Source: an uncultured Hyphomicrobiales bacterium (GTDB lineage: Bacteria > Pseudomonadota > Alphaproteobacteria > Rhizobiales > Xanthobacteraceae). Taken from it: 64,000 nucleotides of DNA. Below, piece after piece: positions 32,700-42,304 of this stretch (position 1 is the stretch's first letter; each line of letters begins with the position of its first letter). Below the pieces are notes generated by a model, which saw only the letters and a program-made list of their open reading frames with translations, was not told the DNA's origin and ran no database searches. The DNA is taken from positions 1-64,000 of the forward strand of contig CAIYTE010000188.1 of the NCBI GenBank assembly GCA_903929045.1, written 5' to 3'. Made by a program: the position numbers and the translations under genes.

Positions 32700-33887
32700 A
32701 TGAGCTTGTTCGCGGCCCGCACCAGCCATCTGCGCACGCGCAATGGGCATGACCATCACCGGGTCACCTATGTCGAGCTGTTCTACGACCTCGTCTTCGT
32801 CTTCGCAGTCACGCAGCTGTCGCACGGATTGCTCGCGCATCTGACGCCGGTCGGCGCGCTGCAAACCGCGATCCTGATGATCGCCGTGTGGTGGGCGTGG
32901 ATCGACACCGCCTGGATCACCAACTGGCTCGACCCGGAAAAGCTGGCGGTGCGGCTGTTCCTGTTCCTGCTGATGTTGGGCGGGCTCGTGCTGTCGGCGA
33001 CGATTCCGAAGGCGTTCGAGGGCCGGGCGGTCGTTTTCGTCGCCGCCTATGTGGCGATGCAGGCGGCGCGTGACCTTTTCATGCTGTGGGCGCTGCGCAG
33101 CCACGACCACGGCAATTTCCTCAACTTCGTGCGGATCGGGCTGTGGCATGCCGTCGATGCAGTTTTCTGGATCGCCGGTTGTTTTGTTGATGGCAACGAG
33201 CGCATGACGTTGTGGGCCATGGCGGTCGGCATCGAGACTCTGGGCCCGATGTGCGGATTCTTCGTGCCGGGCTTTGGGCGGTCAACGACGTCGGACTGGG
33301 CCGTCGAGGGCGGTCATATGGCCGAGCGCTGCGGCCTGTTTATCATTATTGCGCTCGGCGAGTCGGTGCTCATCACCGGCGCGACCTTCGCCGATCTGAC
33401 CTGGACGTCGGATGTCGTCGCGGCCCTAGTCGTGAGCTTCGCTGGCAGCGTGGCCTTGTGGACGGTGTACTTCAACATCGGCGCCGAACGCGCCAGCAAG
33501 CAGATCGCATCATCGGCCGATCCGGGGCGTCTGGCGCGGAGCGGCTACACCTATATTCACATCATCATTATTGCCGGTGTCATCGTGACCGCGGTCGGGG
33601 ACGAACTGGTCCTGCATCATCCCGGCGGACATACGGAGCTCGGCACGGTCGCCGTGGTGCTCGGCGGTCCGGCGCTCTACCTGATCGGCAATTCGCTGTT
33701 CAAGCGTCTGTCGGCGCCGTACTTCCCGCTGTCGCATCACGCCGGCATCGTGATGCTTTTCTTGCTGCTCTTCATCTTTCCCTTCGTGTCGCCGCTGACG
33801 CTGAGCGCCTGCAGCACCGTCATCCTCATCGTCGTCGCGGTCTGGGAGTGGCTCTCGCTCCGGTCCCGCGAAGACACCGCTTCTTGA
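32700..33887 (+). CDS. LtrA-family (low temperature requirement A) membrane protein
   Basis: 395 residues with roughly ten to twelve membrane helices. The family opening is clear: RVTYVELFYDLVFVFAVTQL near residue 22, followed by WWAWIDTAWITNWLDPE and later ERCGLFIIIALGESVLITG. LtrA proteins were named from a cold-sensitive Listeria mutant; their biochemical role is unknown. A His-rich stretch (NGHDHH) precedes the first helix. It starts 27 bases after msrB and may share its transcript. Confidence 0.88.
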   Translation: MSLFAARTSHLRTRNGHDHHRVTYVELFYDLVFVFAVTQLSHGLLAHLTPVGALQTAILMIAVWWAWIDTAWITNWLDPEKLAVRLFLFLLMLGGLVLSATIPKAFEGRAVVFVAAYVAMQAARDLFMLWALRSHDHGNFLNFVRIGLWHAVDAVFWIAGCFVDGNERMTLWAMAVGIETLGPMCGFFVPGFGRSTTSDWAVEGGHMAERCGLFIIIALGESVLITGATFADLTWTSDVVAALVVSFAGSVALWTVYFNIGAERASKQIASSADPGRLARSGYTYIHIIIIAGVIVTAVGDELVLHHPGGHTELGTVAVVLGGPALYLIGNSLFKRLSAPYFPLSHHAGIVMLFLLLFIFPFVSPLTLSACSTVILIVVAVWEWLSLRSREDTAS

Positions 33888-33912
33888 AGCTTCCCTCAGT
33901 CAGGAGATCCAG

Positions 33913-35604
33913 ATGCTTGGTCACAACGCGAAACGCACCGGCGCCGAAGTGCTCGCCGAAATGCTGGAAGGGTACGGCGTCACGCACATCTTCATGGTGC
34001 CGGCGGTGTTGCGGCGAACCTTCGCCGAGATGGAGCGGCGCACCAAGATCGCGCGCATTCATTGTCACGGCGAAAAATCGGCCGCCTACATGGCCGACGG
34101 CTATGCGCGGGCGTCCGGCAAGCCCGGCATCTGCATGGCGCAGGTGATCGGCGCGCTCAACCTGGCCGCGGGCCTGCGCGACGCATTCCTCGCGCATTCG
34201 CCGGTGATCGCCATGACCGGCGGCCGCGATCCGAAAACCAAATTCCGCAAGGTCTACCAGGAAATCGACGATGTGCCGGCCTTCGAGCCGGTGACCAAGA
34301 TGAACGCCACCATCGACGACGTGTCGCGCTTTCCGGACATGATCCGGCAAGCCTTCCGCGTCGCCACCTCGGGCGCGCCGGGGCCGGTGCATCTGCAATT
34401 CCGCGGCAATGAGGGGCAGGTCGATCTCGACGAAGCCGAAATGGACGGCATCGTCGAAAAGCAGTTCGCGCAGGTGCCGCCGTTCCGTCCCGAGCCGGAA
34501 GCCGCGCATGTGAAGGCGGCGCTGGACATCCTGCAAAAGGCCGAGCGGCCGATCATTGTCGCCGGTGGCGGCGTGCGCGCCTCGGGCGCGGCCCGCGAAC
34601 TCGTGGCGCTCGCCGAAGCGCTGCAAATTCCGGTGGCGACCTCGCTCAACGCCAAGGACGCCATACCGGGCACCAATCCGCTGTCGGTCGGTGTCGTCGG
34701 CAGCTATTCGCGCGAAAGCGCCAACCTTGCGGTCAACCGCGCCGATCTCGTCTGCTTCATCGGCACTGAAACCGGCGGCATGACCACGCACTTCTGGGCC
34801 GTGCCGAAAATCGGCACACCCGCCATCCAGATCGACATCGATCCGGAATCGCTTGGCCGCAATTATCCGCTGCAGGCGAGCGTGCTCGGCGATGCCAAGG
34901 CGGTGTTGGTCAAGATGCTCGGCCAGATCGATAAATCCTCGGCCGCCAAGCGCGCGCCGTGGATCAAGGAGATTGCCAAGCTGCGCAGCGACTGGGCCGA
35001 GAAATACAAGTCGCTGCTGGAATCCGACACGGTGCCGATCAATCCGGCGCGCATTTGTCACGAACTGACGAAGAATGTGCCCGACGACGCCATTGTCATT
35101 GTCGACACCGGCCATGCCGGCATGTGGATGGGTGGACTCTACGACGTGCGCGTGCCGACCCAGAGCTACTTCCGCAGCGCCGGCCATCTCGGCTGGGCCT
35201 TCTGCGCCGGCATCGGCGCCAAGGCGGCGTGCCCGGATCGTCCGGTCATCGTGTTCACAGGCGACGCCGGCTTCTGGTACCACATCGGCGAAATCGAAAC
35301 GGCGGTGCGCTGGAAGCTTAACTCGATCACCATCGTCAATAACAATGGCGGCGGCAACCAGTCCAAGCGCGGCTTCGACCGCGTCTATGCCGATCAGCCG
35401 GACAACAACCGGTCGCGCGAGCTCTGGACGTACAACCAGACGAACTTTGCCAAGATCGCCGAGGACATGGGCGCGATGGGCATTCGCGTTGAGAAGGCCG
35501 AGGATATCGCCCCGGCGCTGAAGAAGGCGCTCACCGCGAATCGGCCGGTGGTCATTGACGTGGCCACCGATATCGAGGCTTTGGCGCCGACCGCCGTCGC
35601 CTAG
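33913..35604 (+). CDS. Thiamine-diphosphate-dependent enzyme, acetolactate synthase-like
   Basis: 563 residues with the three-domain layout of the ThDP decarboxylase superfamily. The N-terminal PYR domain has the cofactor-activating Glu (E54 in HCHGEKSAAYMADGYA). The central domain has PIIVAGGGVRASGAARELVA. The C-terminal PP domain has the metal motif GDAGFWYHIGEIETA ending IVNNNGGGNQ. Substrate cannot be assigned: acetolactate synthase, oxalyl-CoA decarboxylase-like and benzoylformate decarboxylase-like relatives share this build. No small regulatory subunit (IlvH) follows, which argues against a biosynthetic role. A hairpin at 35627 lies just after the gene. Confidence 0.88.
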   Translation: MLGHNAKRTGAEVLAEMLEGYGVTHIFMVPAVLRRTFAEMERRTKIARIHCHGEKSAAYMADGYARASGKPGICMAQVIGALNLAAGLRDAFLAHSPVIAMTGGRDPKTKFRKVYQEIDDVPAFEPVTKMNATIDDVSRFPDMIRQAFRVATSGAPGPVHLQFRGNEGQVDLDEAEMDGIVEKQFAQVPPFRPEPEAAHVKAALDILQKAERPIIVAGGGVRASGAARELVALAEALQIPVATSLNAKDAIPGTNPLSVGVVGSYSRESANLAVNRADLVCFIGTETGGMTTHFWAVPKIGTPAIQIDIDPESLGRNYPLQASVLGDAKAVLVKMLGQIDKSSAAKRAPWIKEIAKLRSDWAEKYKSLLESDTVPINPARICHELTKNVPDDAIVIVDTGHAGMWMGGLYDVRVPTQSYFRSAGHLGWAFCAGIGAKAACPDRPVIVFTGDAGFWYHIGEIETAVRWKLNSITIVNNNGGGNQSKRGFDRVYADQPDNNRSRELWTYNQTNFAKIAEDMGAMGIRVEKAEDIAPALKKALTANRPVVIDVATDIEALAPTAVA

Positions 35605-35626
35605 CACAGGACGCGAAAAGCAATAA

Positions 35627-35657
35627 CGAACCCGGGGCCCAAAAGGTTCCGGGTTCG
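35627..35657 (+). terminator. Hairpin after the ThDP-enzyme gene
   Basis: CGAACCCGG pairs with CCGGGTTCG over a 13-base loop, 22 bases after the stop codon. No T-run follows, so it is either a weak or factor-dependent terminator or a 3'-end stabiliser. Confidence 0.45.
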
Positions 35658-35777
35658 CGCTAAATAATTCAACGCGTTGATTTTAAACGCTTCCGTCCAA
35701 TTAATCTGACCAATTTACTCGTCCGAGCCGCCGATTTGTGGATATAACGGCGCGCCTAGCAGGACGACCGACACTCT

Positions 35778-37922
35778 ATGTTGACCGCGCGCCACGCAGC
35801 CATACGGCTTCTCAAGCTGATGATGGTAGCATCGCTTGTGCTGCCCGCGGTGCTTTTCGGTTTCGCCGCCTGGCTCAGCTATCGCAACATCGAACACGTC
35901 ACGGACGAACGCATCGACCGCTCGCTCGATATTCTCAACGAGCATGGTTTGAAGGTGCTGCAGACCGTCGAGCGCACTTTCGCGGAAATCACTGAAGTTG
36001 TGCGCGGGATGTCCGACGAGGATATCCGCCGCAATGAAGCGACGCTGCACGATCGGTTGAAGCGCATCGTCATCGCTTTACCGCAGCTGCAAGGCATCGC
36101 GATCATGGATCGTGGCGGCCAGCCGCTGGTGACATCGAGCGCGTTGCCCGTCCGCCACGGCCTCGATTTTTCGGACCGCGATTACTTTCAGGCACATCGC
36201 GCCGGCAACGTCGGCACCTATATCAGTCAGATTCATCAGCCACGCATGGGCAGCTTCGGCCCCACCTTCTTCGGCATGTCGCAGCGGCGGCCATCGGCCG
36301 GCGGAGAATTCACCGGCGTCGTGACGGTGGCGCTGTTGCCGAGCTATTTTGAAAGCTTCTACGGCCGTATCGCCGTCAACAACGCCGCTTATTTTGCGCT
36401 GGTGCGCAGCGACGGCAATTTTCTGGCGCGGTTTCCGGTACCAGCCGATCGGACCGCCAAGCTGGACAGCAACAGTTTGCTGCACGCCGGCATCGCCAAA
36501 GGCCTCGACCGCGACATCTACACGGTGAAGGCGCAGGTCGACCAGATCGACCGGCGCATCGGCTATCGCAAGATCGCCGATTTCCCGATTTACGTGCTGG
36601 CCGGCACGGAAAGCGCCATGATCACTAAGGAATGGCTCAGCTATATGAGCGGCCACCTGCTGTTCGGCATTCCGCTCACGCTCTTTCTCTATGCCGGTCT
36701 TGCGCTGGCCTTGCGCCGTACGCGCTTGCTGTACGATGAAGCCGATCGCGCCGAAGTCGCCGAAGGCGCCTTGCGTCAGGCGCAGCGTCTCGAAGCCATC
36801 GGCCAACTGACCGGCGGCGTCGCGCACGACTTCAACAATCTGCTGATGATCATCAGCGGCAGCGTTCAGCGGCTCCGCAAGGATCTGACGGATGCCAGGT
36901 ACGTGCGCATCTTCGATATGATCGCGACGGCGACGCAGCGCGGCGAGACCCTGACGCGTCAATTGCTGACCTATTCGCGCCAGCAAACGCTGACGCCGCA
37001 GGTCGTCGACTTGACACAGCGCCTGCCGATGATCCGCGATCTGCTGACGCGGTCTTTACAGTCCGGCATTGAGATCACCGTCGACGTTCCCGCCGAAGCC
37101 TGCGCCATCCGAGTCGATCCCGGCGAATTCGAACTCGCCATCCTGAATCTTGCCGTCAACGCCAAGGATGCCATGCCTGACGGTGGCAGCCTTTCGCTCC
37201 GCGCCAAACCGGTGACGCTAAAAGGCGAGGCGACGGAAGAGGGCTTGGCCGGAGAATTTGTCGCCATCCGCGTCGCCGATACCGGGCAGGGCATCGCGGT
37301 CGAAAATCTGACAAAGGTGTTCGAGCCCTTCTTCACCACCAAGGAAGTCGGCAAGGGCACCGGTCTTGGCCTCAGCCAGGTCTACGGCTTTGCCAAGCAG
37401 TCTGGCGGCATGGCGACGGTGACGAGCACCGAAGGGCGCGGCACGTCGATCACGATTTTTCTGCCGCGCACGCACGACGCGCCGCAGGCCGTTCCAGCAC
37501 CGGCGCCGGCCCCAGTGCCCACCGAGACGGCTGGCGTCGCGTTGCTAGTGGAAGACAATCACGATGTGGCCGAAGTGGCTGCCGAGTACCTGCGCCAGCT
37601 CGGTTATCGCGTGCGCAACGTCGCCCATGCGCAAGCTGCGATGGCGGCGCTGCGGCTCGATGCCGAAGTCGATCTGGTCTTTTCCGATATTCTCATGCCA
37701 GGTGGCATGAACGGGCTCGATCTGGCGCGTGAGGTCAACAAACGCTTTCCGGAAATTCCGGTGCTGCTGGCGACCGGCTACAGCGCCAGCGCCAAGGATG
37801 CCGTACGCCACGGTGTCGTCGTTCTGCAGAAGCCCTATGATATCGAAGGCTTGCGGCGAAATATCCGCGAGGCCATCGAGGGCGCCCGCGCGCGGGCGGC
37901 ACAAACGGCGCCGGCGAAATGA
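35778..37922 (+). CDS. Hybrid sensor histidine kinase (Cache sensor, HisKA, ATPase, receiver)
   Basis: 714 residues. A first membrane helix (about 15-35) is followed by a periplasmic Cache-type sensor (about 40-285; [20 protein letters not shown] is typical) and a second helix (about 293-312). The kinase has the H-box [11 protein letters not shown] with H350, N-box [11 protein letters not shown], and G-boxes DTGQGI and [13 protein letters not shown]. After an Ala/Pro-rich linker comes a receiver with D637 in [10 protein letters not shown]. The H-box type is that of hybrid kinases that usually pass phosphate through their own receiver. The stop overlaps the next gene's start (ATGA), tying it to an exported protein. 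Confidence 0.92.
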   Translation: MLTARHAAIRLLKLMMVASLVLPAVLFGFAAWLSYRNIEHVTDERIDRSLDILNEHGLKVLQTVERTFAEITEVVRGMSDEDIRRNEATLHDRLKRIVIALPQLQGIAIMDRGGQPLVTSSALPVRHGLDFSDRDYFQAHRAGNVGTYISQIHQPRMGSFGPTFFGMSQRRPSAGGEFTGVVTVALLPSYFESFYGRIAVNNAAYFALVRSDGNFLARFPVPADRTAKLDSNSLLHAGIAKGLDRDIYTVKAQVDQIDRRIGYRKIADFPIYVLAGTESAMITKEWLSYMSGHLLFGIPLTLFLYAGLALALRRTRLLYDEADRAEVAEGALRQAQRLEAIGQLTGGVAHDFNNLLMIISGSVQRLRKDLTDARYVRIFDMIATATQRGETLTRQLLTYSRQQTLTPQVVDLTQRLPMIRDLLTRSLQSGIEITVDVPAEACAIRVDPGEFELAILNLAVNAKDAMPDGGSLSLRAKPVTLKGEATEEGLAGEFVAIRVADTGQGIAVENLTKVFEPFFTTKEVGKGTGLGLSQVYGFAKQSGGMATVTSTEGRGTSITIFLPRTHDAPQAVPAPAPAPVPTETAGVALLVEDNHDVAEVAAEYLRQLGYRVRNVAHAQAAMAALRLDAEVDLVFSDILMPGGMNGLDLAREVNKRFPEIPVLLATGYSASAKDAVRHGVVVLQKPYDIEGLRRNIREAIEGARARAAQTAPAK

Positions 37923-38515
37923 AGCAGTCCGCCTTCGCGCTTGCAGCCGTTGTCGGTGTCATTTGCGGCGTTGCGCATGCTCAGCCCGCGCTCGACACCA
38001 GCGGAGCCACGCAATGCACGAACTGGGGCTACAATACCGACCGTGATCCCAAGGGCACCAACATCCGCGCGGCGCCGCGCGCGACCGCGCCGGTATTCGG
38101 TAAATTGCCGGCCTTCGGCAAGATCGACGGCAGCGATGAGGATGTCGGCGCCGAGTTCAGTATTGTTGGATCGAAGGACGGCTGGTTGCTGATAGAATAC
38201 AAATCCGACGCCGGCGACAAAATCTTGCGCGGCTGGATGTCCGGACGCCTAGTCGGCGGCACCATCGGGAGTCTTACCTTGCACGTCAAGCCGAGTGGCG
38301 ACAGCGCGGTCGTGGCGAACTTGTCCGGCAAGACGCAGGACAGCAATTACGGCCCCGACAGCGTCGAGATCATGCAGGTGCATGGCTGTCAGGGGAGCTT
38401 CACAGACGTTACGGTGCGGGTGCCGAAGGCAATCAAGCCGCTGCCGGGACAGGACAAGCCCATGCGCGGTTGGGTCGGCCGTGTTTGCAGCAATCAACTG
38501 ACGACCTGTGGATGA
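37919..38515 (+). CDS. Exported protein with SH3-like regions
   Basis: 198 residues with a signal peptide (AFALAAVVGVICGVAHAQ). The mature part has two segments resembling bacterial SH3 domains: GTNIRAAPRATAPVFGKLPA with DGWLLIEYKSD and GWMSGRLVGG, then SLTLHVKPSGDSAVVANLSG ending in GWVGRVCSNQLTTCG. The paired cysteines (CTNWGY, HGCQG, VCSNQLTTC) could form disulfides in the periplasm. It starts inside the stop of the hybrid kinase gene and overlaps the next gene, so the three are co-expressed. Possibly a cell-wall or ligand-binding accessory to the kinase (inference). Confidence 0.75.
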   Translation: MKQSAFALAAVVGVICGVAHAQPALDTSGATQCTNWGYNTDRDPKGTNIRAAPRATAPVFGKLPAFGKIDGSDEDVGAEFSIVGSKDGWLLIEYKSDAGDKILRGWMSGRLVGGTIGSLTLHVKPSGDSAVVANLSGKTQDSNYGPDSVEIMQVHGCQGSFTDVTVRVPKAIKPLPGQDKPMRGWVGRVCSNQLTTCG

Positions 38516-39207
38516 AGATGAAACGCATCGCCTGCACGATAATTCTCACCCTGGCGCTGGCGGGCCCGGCCGCCGCCGATCCGGATTTCGATGCGCCTGC
38601 AAACGCGCCGCGCATCGTTGACGCGGCCGCTGCGCGAGCCGGCTGTCTGCCGGACTATGCCGCGCCGATCGTCGAGCGGCCCTGTCAGCTTGCCAAATTC
38701 GGGACGATCGGCACGATTGACGGTCATACGTTCGACTTCGCCCGTTACTCTTTTGCCACCGCAAGCGGCGCGAACATGGGTGCGCGGGCGCTGATTTTCG
38801 AGCACGCCGATGCTGGCAAATTGAAAACCCTGTTCGTGCCGGAAAATATAGGCGGGCCGTTTTCGGATCCCGAAGTGATCAAGTCGCCGCAGGGCAGCTT
38901 GTTGCTCATTCCGGGTTTCGATACCGGCACAGGCAATCTCAATCGCGAGCGGCTCTATGTCTGGCGCAAGACGGAATGGCACCTCGCAGACACGACGTCA
39001 TGGCTCGACGCTCTTATGAAGCGGCTGCCCAAAGGCCTCAGCGCGCTAAAGGGCATCTATCCCGACTATGCGCGCATGACGGCGTCGACACCGCTGTGGC
39101 GCAAGAGTGACGGCAACGCCTCGCCGAGCGGCGGCAGGGCCTCGATCCGTCTCGCCTGGAAAGGCGATGCGGTGGTGCTGACAGCCGTGGACGTGCGTCG
39201 TCGCTAG
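38512..39207 (+). CDS. Exported protein of unknown function
   Basis: 231 residues from the ATG at 38512, overlapping the preceding stop (ATGA); an ATG six bases later is an alternative. A signal peptide (IILTLALAGPAAA) leads into a mature protein with no recognised domain. Notable parts are CLPDYAAPIVERPCQLAKFG with two cysteines, GTIDGHTFDFARYSFATA and LLIPGFDTGTGNLNRERLYVWR. Third of a tightly overlapping set with the hybrid kinase. Converges directly on the NHL-repeat gene with no spacer. Confidence 0.7.
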   Translation: MKMKRIACTIILTLALAGPAAADPDFDAPANAPRIVDAAAARAGCLPDYAAPIVERPCQLAKFGTIGTIDGHTFDFARYSFATASGANMGARALIFEHADAGKLKTLFVPENIGGPFSDPEVIKSPQGSLLLIPGFDTGTGNLNRERLYVWRKTEWHLADTTSWLDALMKRLPKGLSALKGIYPDYARMTASTPLWRKSDGNASPSGGRASIRLAWKGDAVVLTAVDVRRR

Positions 39208-40302
39208 CTATTCCGCCGGTAGCGCCTTGAATTTTTGTGCGCGCTTTCCGGTGTCGACCTCGGTCGTATAGAGGTTGCCCTTGCTGTCGATGGCGAGGTT
39301 ATGCACCCAGTGAAACTCACCGGCCTGCCGCCCGTTACGGCCGAAGGCGGCGATAACGTTGCCGCTGTCGCGCGCCAGTGTCCGCACTTCGTTGTTGGCG
39401 CCGTCGGCGTTGAAGATGAAGCTCTGCGCCGGATCGATCGACAGCCGCATGTCCCACACCGAGCCGTTTGCCAGCGTATCCTTGGCGACGATGAACTCCT
39501 TCACAAAGCTGCCGTCCTTGCGGAACACCTGAATGCGATCGTTCTGCCGGTCGCAGACGTAGACGAAGCCGTCCTTCGAGATGCGCACGCAATGCACCGG
39601 ATTGCCGAACTGCTGGTTCGGCGGCGCTGACGGATTGTAGGTGACCTTCTCGTCGGCCGGCGGTTTACCGTAGGCGCCCCACATGCGCTTGAAGGCGCCA
39701 GTGTCGGCGTCGAACACGATAACGCGGTGATTTTGATAGCCGTCGGCGACGTAGACTTCGTTGGTGGCGGGGTCGACTTCGGTATCGGCCGGGCGGCCGA
39801 GCCGTGCGGTGTCGAGGCTGTTGGTCAGCGGGCCCTTCTTGCCGATCTGCAAGACGAATTTTCCCTCGCGTGTGAATTTGAGCACCAGTCCGTCATTGTT
39901 GCCGTTGCCGGCGACCCAGACGAAGCCTTTGGAGTCGATGTTGATGCCGTGCTCGTTGTCCGGCCAGTCATAGCCTTCGCCCGGTCCGCCCCAGGCGCGC
40001 ACCAGTTTGCCGTCGGTATCGAATTCCAGGACCGGCGGGGCGGGCACACAGCATTTGGTGCGCGGCGGCGTCAGGCTTGCCGCCTTTTCATCGTCGGTCA
40101 GCGTCTTCGGCCGCTGGATGACCCAGACATGATCCTGCGCGTCGACCGCGATGCCGGCGGCCTGACCCATGATCCAGTTGTTCGGCAGAGTCTTCGGCCA
40201 TGACGCATCGACTTCAAAGCGCGGTGCGTCGGCGGCATGGGTGGCAGATAACGCCAAAGCAAGCAGCGTTGCGGCAGCCGCCGCCAAACCAATGATTTTC
40301 AT
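39208..40302 (-). CDS. Exported NHL-repeat (peptidyl-alpha-hydroxyglycine lyase-like) beta-propeller protein
   Basis: 364 residues with a signal peptide (LAAAAATLLALALSATHA). The body is an NHL-type propeller: GQAAGIAVDAQDHVWVIQRP, HGINIDSKGFVWVAGNGNND, RPADTEVDPATNEVYVADGY, HCVRISKDGFVYVCDRQNDR and HNLAIDSKGNLYTTEVDTG, about 50-60 residues apart. The closest named family is peptidyl-alpha-hydroxyglycine alpha-amidating lyase, but many bacterial members have no proven enzymatic role. Periplasmic. The cysteine pair in PPRTKCCVPAPP is unusual. Confidence 0.83.
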   Translation of the reverse strand: MKIIGLAAAAATLLALALSATHAADAPRFEVDASWPKTLPNNWIMGQAAGIAVDAQDHVWVIQRPKTLTDDEKAASLTPPRTKCCVPAPPVLEFDTDGKLVRAWGGPGEGYDWPDNEHGINIDSKGFVWVAGNGNNDGLVLKFTREGKFVLQIGKKGPLTNSLDTARLGRPADTEVDPATNEVYVADGYQNHRVIVFDADTGAFKRMWGAYGKPPADEKVTYNPSAPPNQQFGNPVHCVRISKDGFVYVCDRQNDRIQVFRKDGSFVKEFIVAKDTLANGSVWDMRLSIDPAQSFIFNADGANNEVRTLARDSGNVIAAFGRNGRQAGEFHWVHNLAIDSKGNLYTTEVDTGKRAQKFKALPAE

Positions 40303-40445
40303 TGTCTCCCCCGGGCTGCCAGTCGCTTGCGTTGCGCCGGCTTGGCTTAAGCCTCCTCCTGCCCTGGGGCAGGGGTCAAGGGTCGGCTTTGGTAATTGGG
40401 TATTGCATGGCAGACATGAGGCTGTCGGATTCGATGGGGTGACAC

Positions 40446-40916
40446 ATGCGACGGTTGATGGTTTTCGCGCTCGGTCTCGCGGCCGGGCTGGTGCTGGCTT
40501 TCGCCGCGCCGCGCGGGCAGGCGCATGACGCCGGACAGATCGCCGCCAGTGCGCCGGAGAAAAATCCGTTATTCATCAATATGACGACGGGGGATTCATG
40601 GCGCGGCTGGATGGGGCTGCACTTTGCCCATGCCACGCTGAAGCAAGGTCACCCGGTCGCCATCTTCCTCAATCTCGACGCGGTGAAGCTTGCTGCCAAG
40701 ACCGGCGAGCAGGAGATGAAGCCGTCGATGCAGCGTCCGCCGCGGGACATCATCGCCGATTTTATCAAGGACGGCGGCGTCGTGCTGATGTGCGGGCCGT
40801 GCATGGCCGAGTTCGGCCTGAAGATGGAAGACCTTGTGGCCGGCGTACAGATGGGCCGTCCCGGCTACACCCAGAGCTTCATCTTCGCCGAGAACGCCCG
40901 CGCGCTGACGTGGTAG
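40446..40916 (+). CDS. Exported DsrE/DsrF-like protein with CGPC motif
   Basis: 156 residues: an N-terminal signal or anchor segment (LMVFALGLAAGLVLAFAAP) followed by a DsrE-like domain (FINMTTGDSWRGWMGLHFAHATLKQGHPVAIF in parts, DIIADFIKDGGVVLMCGPCM). DsrE proteins normally work in the cytosol in sulfur transfer; here the leader suggests the periplasm. C116 and C119 form a thioredoxin-like CGPC, consistent with a redox or sulfur-relay role (inference). A Rhizobiales-type palindrome follows the stop. Confidence 0.78.
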   Translation: MRRLMVFALGLAAGLVLAFAAPRGQAHDAGQIAASAPEKNPLFINMTTGDSWRGWMGLHFAHATLKQGHPVAIFLNLDAVKLAAKTGEQEMKPSMQRPPRDIIADFIKDGGVVLMCGPCMAEFGLKMEDLVAGVQMGRPGYTQSFIFAENARALTW

Positions 40917-40917
40917 C

Positions 40918-40966
40918 GCGCGTGATCCCGAAAAGTGGGTACCGGTTTTCGGATAAGATCACGCGC
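40918..40966. repeat. Rhizobiales short palindromic repeat
   Basis: Outer arms GCGCGTGATC and GATCACGCGC are exact inverted repeats, and CCGAAAA pairs with TTTTCGG inside. The core (GATCCCGAAAAGTGGG) is a widespread intergenic element in Rhizobiales. It sits between convergent genes and could act as a two-way transcript end. Confidence 0.85.
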
Positions 40967-40981
40967 CAATAAAATCTAAAG

Positions 40982-42154
40982 TCAGCCTTCGCCGATTTCT
41001 TTGAGAATATCGGCGCTGTGCTCGCCGAGCAACGGGGCCGGATGCTCCGAAGCCGCGCGCCAGCCGTCCATGACGATCGGCGTGCGCACGCCGGGGATCT
41101 TGCCGCCCTTGGCGGCCTTGCTCGGCAGCTCGAGCTTCATGCCGCGGTGAATGACCTGCGGATCTTCGAAAACCTGCTCGACATTGTTGATCGGGCCGGC
41201 CGGCACGCCCTGGGCCTCGAGCTTAGCGAGCAGGTCGTCGCGCTTCATCTTTTCCGTCAGCGCCGACAGCCTGCCGATCAATTCTTCACGATGGGTGAGG
41301 CGGCCGACATTGTCCTTATAAGCCGGGTTCTGCGCCAGTTCGGGCGCGCCGAGCACGTTGCAGAATTTGATGTACTGGTTGTCGTTGCCGGTGGCGACGA
41401 TGGCGTAGCCGTCCGATGTCGGGAACACCTGATAGGGCACGATGTTGGCGTGCGCGTTGCCGATGCGCTTCGGCACCTTGCCGGAGACGAGGTAGTTCAT
41501 GGCCTGGTTCGACAGGATGCCGACGGTGGAGTCGACCAGCGCGGTATCGACGTAGCAGCCCTTGCCGGTCTTATCGCGCTCATGCAGCGCGGCGAGAATG
41601 CCGACCACGGAATAGACGCCGGTGAAGATGTCCGACATCGGAATGCCGATGCGCGTCGGCTCGCCGTCCGCCATGCCGGTGAGGTCCATGACGCCGCCCA
41701 TGCCCTGCGCCATCAGGTCGTAGCCGGCGCGCTTGGCATAAGGACCGTCCTGGCCGAAGCCGGTCACGGAGCAATAGATGAGGCGAGGGCACTCGTCCTT
41801 GAGGCTCTTGTAGTCGAGGCCGAACTTGGCGAGACCGCCGACCTTGAAGTTCTCGATCAGAATGTCGGACTTGGCCGCCAGCTTACGGACGATGCGCTTG
41901 CCTTCGTCGCTCTCGAAATCCATTTCGATGGAGCGCTTGCCGCGATTGGCGGCATGGAAATAGGCCGAACCGATGTGTTCGCCGTCGATGCCCTCGACGA
42001 ACGGCGGACCCCAGCCGCGGGTATCGTCGCCCGTGCCCTTGCGTTCGACCTTGATGACGTCGGCGCCGAGGTCGGCCAGCATCTGCCCGGCCCAGGGACC
42101 GGCGAGAATGCGGGCAAGCTCAAGAACGCGGACACCGGCGAGCGGCTTCGGCAT
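40982..42154 (-). CDS. Class III CoA-transferase (CaiB/BaiF family)
   Basis: 390 residues. The family moves CoA between acyl groups through an aspartyl-CoA intermediate; the catalytic Asp is D175 in GIPMSDIFTGV. Other signatures are VLELARILAGPWAGQMLADLGA in parts near residue 10, LIENFKVGGLAKFGLDY, and the late QGVPAGPINNVEQVFEDPQV. Divergent, 150 bases away, from a TRAP transporter-malonyl-CoA decarboxylase set, where a CoA donor step is otherwise missing. Activation of malonate or a related diacid is a reasonable guess; formyl-CoA, succinyl-CoA or carnitine-type donors are alternatives. Confidence 0.88.
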   Translation of the reverse strand: MPKPLAGVRVLELARILAGPWAGQMLADLGADVIKVERKGTGDDTRGWGPPFVEGIDGEHIGSAYFHAANRGKRSIEMDFESDEGKRIVRKLAAKSDILIENFKVGGLAKFGLDYKSLKDECPRLIYCSVTGFGQDGPYAKRAGYDLMAQGMGGVMDLTGMADGEPTRIGIPMSDIFTGVYSVVGILAALHERDKTGKGCYVDTALVDSTVGILSNQAMNYLVSGKVPKRIGNAHANIVPYQVFPTSDGYAIVATGNDNQYIKFCNVLGAPELAQNPAYKDNVGRLTHREELIGRLSALTEKMKRDDLLAKLEAQGVPAGPINNVEQVFEDPQVIHRGMKLELPSKAAKGGKIPGVRTPIVMDGWRAASEHPAPLLGEHSADILKEIGEG

Positions 42155-42304
42155 GGAGGCTGTTCCTTATTGCAGTGCGGCACAAACACGTGAGACTAAT
42201 TGCAGGCCCGGCTCTGTGGCTTAACAGGCGGATTTTGTCTATACCTTGCGGCCAAGCCGGGGGCACACCCGCACGCCATTGGAAACGGACAGAGGATCAT
42301 CATC

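Noticed and set aside
33826-35607. 593-codon open frame opposite the ThDP enzyme
   Set aside because: His/Arg/Gly-rich translation without a domain; it shadows a gene with complete cofactor motifs.
42155-42304. Sigma54 promoter before the TRAP operon
   Set aside because: TGGC-like strings occur but none has GG and GC 12 bases apart with a TTGC box.
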